DNA of 64,000 bases from Allobogoriella deserti (lineage in GTDB: Bacteria > Actinomycetota > Actinomycetes > Actinomycetales > Actinomycetaceae): assembly GCF_042680605.1 (NCBI RefSeq), contig NZ_JBHUEE010000005.1, positions 62,001 through 126,000 on the forward strand, in the 5' to 3' direction. A program made the position numbers and the translations under genes. The notes beneath the pieces were generated by a model. It saw nothing but the letters and a program-made list of their open reading frames with translations, had not been told where the DNA came from and did not search any database. Each line of letters opens with the position of its first letter. The first letter of the stretch is position 1. Below are positions 60,780-64,000 of the stretch, one piece after another.

Positions 60780-63314
60780 ATGCAGCTCACCCGCCGCCAG
60801 ATGATGGCTGCTGTCCCGGCCGCCGGCCTGCTTGCCGCAGCGGCGCCGGCACTTCGTGCCTACGCCGCCGACCCGCCCGACGCCGGTCGTATCCTGCAGA
60901 ACACGCTGGCGATGCTGGCAGGAACCGCCGCGTCCAACGCTCGGCCCGAGGTGGCCTCGAAGCTCGAGGCGATCCAGGCCACTGCACGTGACCACCTGGC
61001 GGCGATGGACGCCGCCGGTGACGGCGAACTCTTCGCCGGCATGCCCCTCGGAGCGGACGACGCCGCCCTGGCCCGCTCCCACCAGTACCTGTCCGAGATC
61101 GCACTGGCCACCCGCACCGCAGGGGTCGACACCGACCTGGTCGAGAACAGGACCGTCCAGCACCGGGTCATCGACGCGCTGGGCTGGCTGCACGAGCACT
61201 ATCTCGCCGATCAGGACGCCGGCTACTACGGCAACTGGTTCAACTGGGAGATCGGCATGCCGACGCACGCCACCCGGGCCCAGGTGCTGCTCGCCGACGA
61301 GATCGCGGCCTACCGGCCCGACCTGACAGCCACGGTGGTGGCCACGTGGGACGCGTATCTGCGCAACGGTGTGGACGGTGACGTCGACCTCGACTCCCGC
61401 TTCCACACCGGTGCCAACCTCGCTGACATCACCACGAACCGAATTCTCCAGGGTGCGCTGTTGGGCGACGTCGGCCGGATCACCAAGGCCGTCGAGGACC
61501 AGGCGACGGTGTTCGAGACGATCGATCCGTATCACCTCGAGCACGGGGTCACGGACGGGTACTACGCAGACGGGTCGTTCATCCAGCACCATTCCGTCGC
61601 CTACACCGGTTCGTACGGCAAGACCCTGCTGACCCGCGTGGTGCAGACCGTCGCGATGGTCGACGGCGCCGCCGACGGGGTCGGCTCCGACCTCGTCGAT
61701 GTGGTGGTCGGCTGGGTGCGGCACGGCTTCGCGCCGCTGATCTACGAGGGCTGGATGATGGAGGCGGTCAAGGGACGGGCCGTCGCGCGCACTACCAGCG
61801 GCTACGTCGACGTGCGCATCGTCGCCGAGGCCGTCGTCGATCTCGCCGACTATGCACGCGCGGCGGACGCGCATGCCCTGCGGGCCTACGTGAAGTACCT
61901 CGACCGCACCTCGCCCACCTCGCTGGATCCGGACGGGTTCGTCTCGCCGGTGTCCGTCGCGCGGTTCGCCGACATCGTGGCGGACCCCGGGCTGGACGCG
62001 GCCGACCTGTGCCCCGACGAGCACTGTGCCGCGTACAACGCGATGGACCGCACCGTGCACCGGCGGCCGGGCTTCGCGTTCAGCCTCGCCCGCAGCTCGA
62101 GCAGGATCAGCAAGTACGAGTACATGAACGGCGAGAACCTGCTGCCGTGGTTCCAGGGCGACGGCGCGCACCAGCTCTACCTCGCGGGCGAGGACCAACG
62201 CCAGGCGTACGGGGTCGACCACTACACGACCGTGGCGCCCGACCGCCTTGCCGGTGTCACGGCGCCGGTCGAGGAGCGTCGGTCCGTGCCGGACCTGTAC
62301 GGCGAGCTCTGGTACGACAACCCGGACCACCCGTTGGAGTTCACCGCGTCGTCGCAGTCCCAGAACACGTACGTCTACTTCCCGCGGGCGACGAACAGCC
62401 ACTCCGGTGGCGCCGTCCTGGGTGTGTACGGGGCAGCCGGCATGGTGCTCTCCGACGACGTGCCCTACGTCGACAAGCAGGCCGGCGTCCTCCCTGAGGA
62501 CTTCGTTGTCTACCGCAACGCCGCGGGCACCAAGTCGTGGTTCCTCCTCGACGAGGAGATCGTCGTCCTGGCCGCCGGACTCGATGGTCGGGACGGGCGG
62601 GGAGCGGTCACGACGTTGGACAGCCGGATCGCGGCTCCGTCCGAGGAGGTCCGGGTGAGCGGCACGTGGCAGGACGGCACACGCTGGTCCGGCCCGGGGG
62701 CCGGTCGGCTCGCCTGGGCGCGCTACGCCAACCTCACCCGCGGCACCGCCGTCGGCTACGCGGTGCTCGACGAGCAGGATGTCACCGTCACGCTCACGGA
62801 TGTGACGCGCAGTCGCCGTGCGGTGCGCCTGTCGAACCCGGACACCGCCGTGACGAAGAACGTCTTCACGTTGACCGTGGAGCATCCCGCCGGAACCGGC
62901 CCTGCCGGGCTTGCCTATGCGATCGTGCCGCACGCCCGGGAGGAACAGCTCGCCGCTTACACGAGCCGCCCGCTGAGCGTGCTGGCCAACACCGAGCGCA
63001 TGCAGGCCGTCCGGCACGACCGGCTCGGTCTCCTCGCCGCCAACGTCTTCGCCGACGGTGCACAGCAGGTGGCGAACCTGCGGATCGACGGCCCGGCCTC
63101 GGTGATCGCCCGCCGCCGTGGTCGTGGTCTCGACGTCGCCATCTCGGATCCCACGATGCACAGGCAAGCCGTGACCGTACTGGTGCGCGGGCGCGCCCGT
63201 GCTGCCGAGACCGAGGTCGACGGCGTGACGGTTCGGCGGGTTCCGGGCGGCACCGAGGTCACGGCGGACGTCCACCAGGTGTACGGCGCAAGTCGCACCG
63301 TGACGTTGGTGTGA
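60780..63314 (+). CDS. Secreted polysaccharide lyase family 8
   Basis: This is an extracellular lyase that breaks uronic-acid polysaccharides by beta-elimination; PL8 members act on hyaluronan, chondroitin or xanthan. The 844-residue precursor has a Tat-type signal (LTRRQMMAAVPAAG, cleavage near AYAA30). The (alpha/alpha)5-6 toroid carries NWFNWEIGMP and the catalytic set Asn213 (TGANLADI), His270 and Tyr279 (IQHHSVAYTGSYG), spaced as in pneumococcal hyaluronate lyase. A beta-sandwich C-terminal half follows. AAGGGG precedes the ATG. The substrate is not decidable from sequence alone. Confidence 0.92.
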   Translation: MQLTRRQMMAAVPAAGLLAAAAPALRAYAADPPDAGRILQNTLAMLAGTAASNARPEVASKLEAIQATARDHLAAMDAAGDGELFAGMPLGADDAALARSHQYLSEIALATRTAGVDTDLVENRTVQHRVIDALGWLHEHYLADQDAGYYGNWFNWEIGMPTHATRAQVLLADEIAAYRPDLTATVVATWDAYLRNGVDGDVDLDSRFHTGANLADITTNRILQGALLGDVGRITKAVEDQATVFETIDPYHLEHGVTDGYYADGSFIQHHSVAYTGSYGKTLLTRVVQTVAMVDGAADGVGSDLVDVVVGWVRHGFAPLIYEGWMMEAVKGRAVARTTSGYVDVRIVAEAVVDLADYARAADAHALRAYVKYLDRTSPTSLDPDGFVSPVSVARFADIVADPGLDAADLCPDEHCAAYNAMDRTVHRRPGFAFSLARSSSRISKYEYMNGENLLPWFQGDGAHQLYLAGEDQRQAYGVDHYTTVAPDRLAGVTAPVEERRSVPDLYGELWYDNPDHPLEFTASSQSQNTYVYFPRATNSHSGGAVLGVYGAAGMVLSDDVPYVDKQAGVLPEDFVVYRNAAGTKSWFLLDEEIVVLAAGLDGRDGRGAVTTLDSRIAAPSEEVRVSGTWQDGTRWSGPGAGRLAWARYANLTRGTAVGYAVLDEQDVTVTLTDVTRSRRAVRLSNPDTAVTKNVFTLTVEHPAGTGPAGLAYAIVPHAREEQLAAYTSRPLSVLANTERMQAVRHDRLGLLAANVFADGAQQVANLRIDGPASVIARRRGRGLDVAISDPTMHRQAVTVLVRGRARAAETEVDGVTVRRVPGGTEVTADVHQVYGASRTVTLV

Positions 63315-63387
63315 CGGCGGGACCGCCCCGTCCGACCGGTTTGGCGCCGCGAGCCCCGGTCCGTCTCGCGAAGGCGCGTCGACGCGG

Positions 63388-63424
63388 CCGCCCGCGAACC
63401 CATGCAGCCAACCTCAATGTCAGT
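63388..63424 (+). repeat. Dispersed intergenic repeat, copy 2
   Basis: This 37-bp element is the partner of 53565-53600 in opposite orientation, agreeing over about 35 positions. It lies in the gap between the PL8 gene and the VOC gene, ending 21 bp before the VOC start codon and pointing toward it. Confidence 0.75.
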
Positions 63425-63445
63425 CGCAGCTGCCAGGGTGGCGAC

Positions 63446-63859
63446 ATGGATCAACGAATCTCCTTCGTGACTCTGGCCGTACGCGACGTCGCCGTCGCAC
63501 GCCGGTTCTACGTGGACGGACTCGGATGGCGCCCAGGGGTCGAGGCGCCCGGAGTCGTCATGATCCCGGTCGGTGAGCGCGTGATGCTCTCGCTCTGGGA
63601 CGAATCCGAGTTCGAGGCCGAGGTCGGTCCGGTCCGGCGCGGCAGCGGCCTCGCGCCGATCACGCTCGCCCATAACGTCGCCAGCCCCGAAGCGGTCGAC
63701 GGCGTGCTCGAGACGGCCCGGCGTGCCGGGGCCGATCCCGTCACGGACGGCGTGACCCGTGCCTGGGGCGGCTACACCGGATACTTCGGTGACCCGGACG
63801 GCTACCGATGGGAGGTGGCCTGGGCCCCGGGCGAACTCACCGAGCGGCTCGTGCCGTGA
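63446..63859 (+). CDS. VOC-family (glyoxalase-like) protein
   Basis: This is a 137-residue vicinal-oxygen-chelate protein. It starts MDQRISFVTLAVRDVAVARRFY and ends with GYFGDPDGYRWEVAW, the two halves of a VOC domain. YRWEV supplies the usual Glu ligand position. The ATG at 63446 is preferred over the long upstream extension. The intergenic repeat lies directly before it. The substrate is unknown. Confidence 0.8.
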   Translation: MDQRISFVTLAVRDVAVARRFYVDGLGWRPGVEAPGVVMIPVGERVMLSLWDESEFEAEVGPVRRGSGLAPITLAHNVASPEAVDGVLETARRAGADPVTDGVTRAWGGYTGYFGDPDGYRWEVAWAPGELTERLVP

Positions 63860-63889
63860 CGACTGCACGCATCAGCAGGGATTGGCGGC

Positions 63890-64000
63890 CTACCGGTCGC
63901 CGGTCTCCTCGGGTGCGTCCGGCACCGCGCAGCCGTCGGGGCCGCACACGCCCATGGCTTCGCCGGTGAATACCTCCAGGCCGCGGACGGGGGTCAGGGG
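63890..64000 (-). CDS. 3' end of an unidentified gene (partial)
   Basis: An open frame enters from the right edge and ends at the TAG complementary to 63890-63892. The 36 visible C-terminal residues include GLEVFTGEAMGVCGPDGC and an acidic end PDAPEETGDR. CGPDGC is a thiol pair that could bind metal. This is too little to name a family. It converges on the VOC gene with a 30-bp gap. Confidence 0.5.
   Translation of the reverse strand, partial: PLTPVRGLEVFTGEAMGVCGPDGCAVPDAPEETGDR

Noticed and set aside
1..64000. CRISPR arrays, tRNA or rRNA genes, insertion sequences, prophage
   Set aside because: I looked for regular direct repeats with spacers, tRNA-like cloverleaf and CCA ends, transposase or integrase motifs and terminal inverted repeats, and saw none. 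A dedicated search could still find a weak tRNA-like or degenerate element.

Overview
The window reads as chromosome from a very high-GC actinobacterium, most likely a member of the Micrococcales. The evidence is the GC-saturated third codon positions, the Obg/L21/L27/proline core order, an RNase E with long disordered flanks, mycothiol- and F420-type enzymes, a CebR-type operator and a WhiB7-type promoter. I see no rRNA, tRNA, CRISPR array, insertion sequence, phage module or replication origin.

Layout. 1-4390: thymidine kinase and RNase E. 4391-17758: carbohydrate block A, with a sugar ABC importer, an alpha/beta hydrolase, a secreted GH6 cellulase behind a perfect CebR-type box, an atypical SDR, a LacI repressor, a divergent GH172 (DUF2961) enzyme plus ABC importer operon, and peptidase E. 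17759-23083: the conserved rplU-rpmA-obgE core, a membrane protein with acidic tails, and proB. 23084-56156: a large accessory block. It contains a phosphotransferase behind a Pho-box-like repeat, a Met/Cys-rich leader peptide before an LLM flavoprotein, a GH13 glucosidase, a GH116 glucosidase plus ABC importer operon, an F420-type oxidoreductase, Ku, a seven-gene HxlR-linked efflux/detoxification operon, a MarR/QorB-like pair, a DUF4352 protein, an oligopeptide ABC importer, LigD, a 56-residue gene, an MFS/CGNR pair and thioredoxin. 56157-64000: proA, an Erm-type methylase with a WhiB7-like promoter, a beta-propeller membrane protein, an MDMPI-family enzyme, a UBP zinc finger, a Tat-exported PL8 lyase, a VOC protein and the 3' end of one more gene.

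How the genes work together. Secreted GH6 and PL8 enzymes could break down polysaccharides outside the cell. Three sugar importers, each a lipoprotein plus two permeases and none with an ATPase, would take up oligosaccharides. Cytoplasmic GH13, GH116 and GH172 enzymes would finish the hydrolysis. The GH172 and GH116 operons each have a near-ideal promoter overlapped or closely followed by the same 12-bp palindrome (GAAATCGATTTC type). This links two loci 16 kb apart into one probable LacI regulon whose substrate is unknown. Ku and LigD form a bacterial NHEJ pair split over 15 kb.

The actinobacterial core order rne-rplU-rpmA-obgE-proB-proA is broken in two places, by about 13 kb and 33 kb of mostly sugar-use, transport and defence genes.
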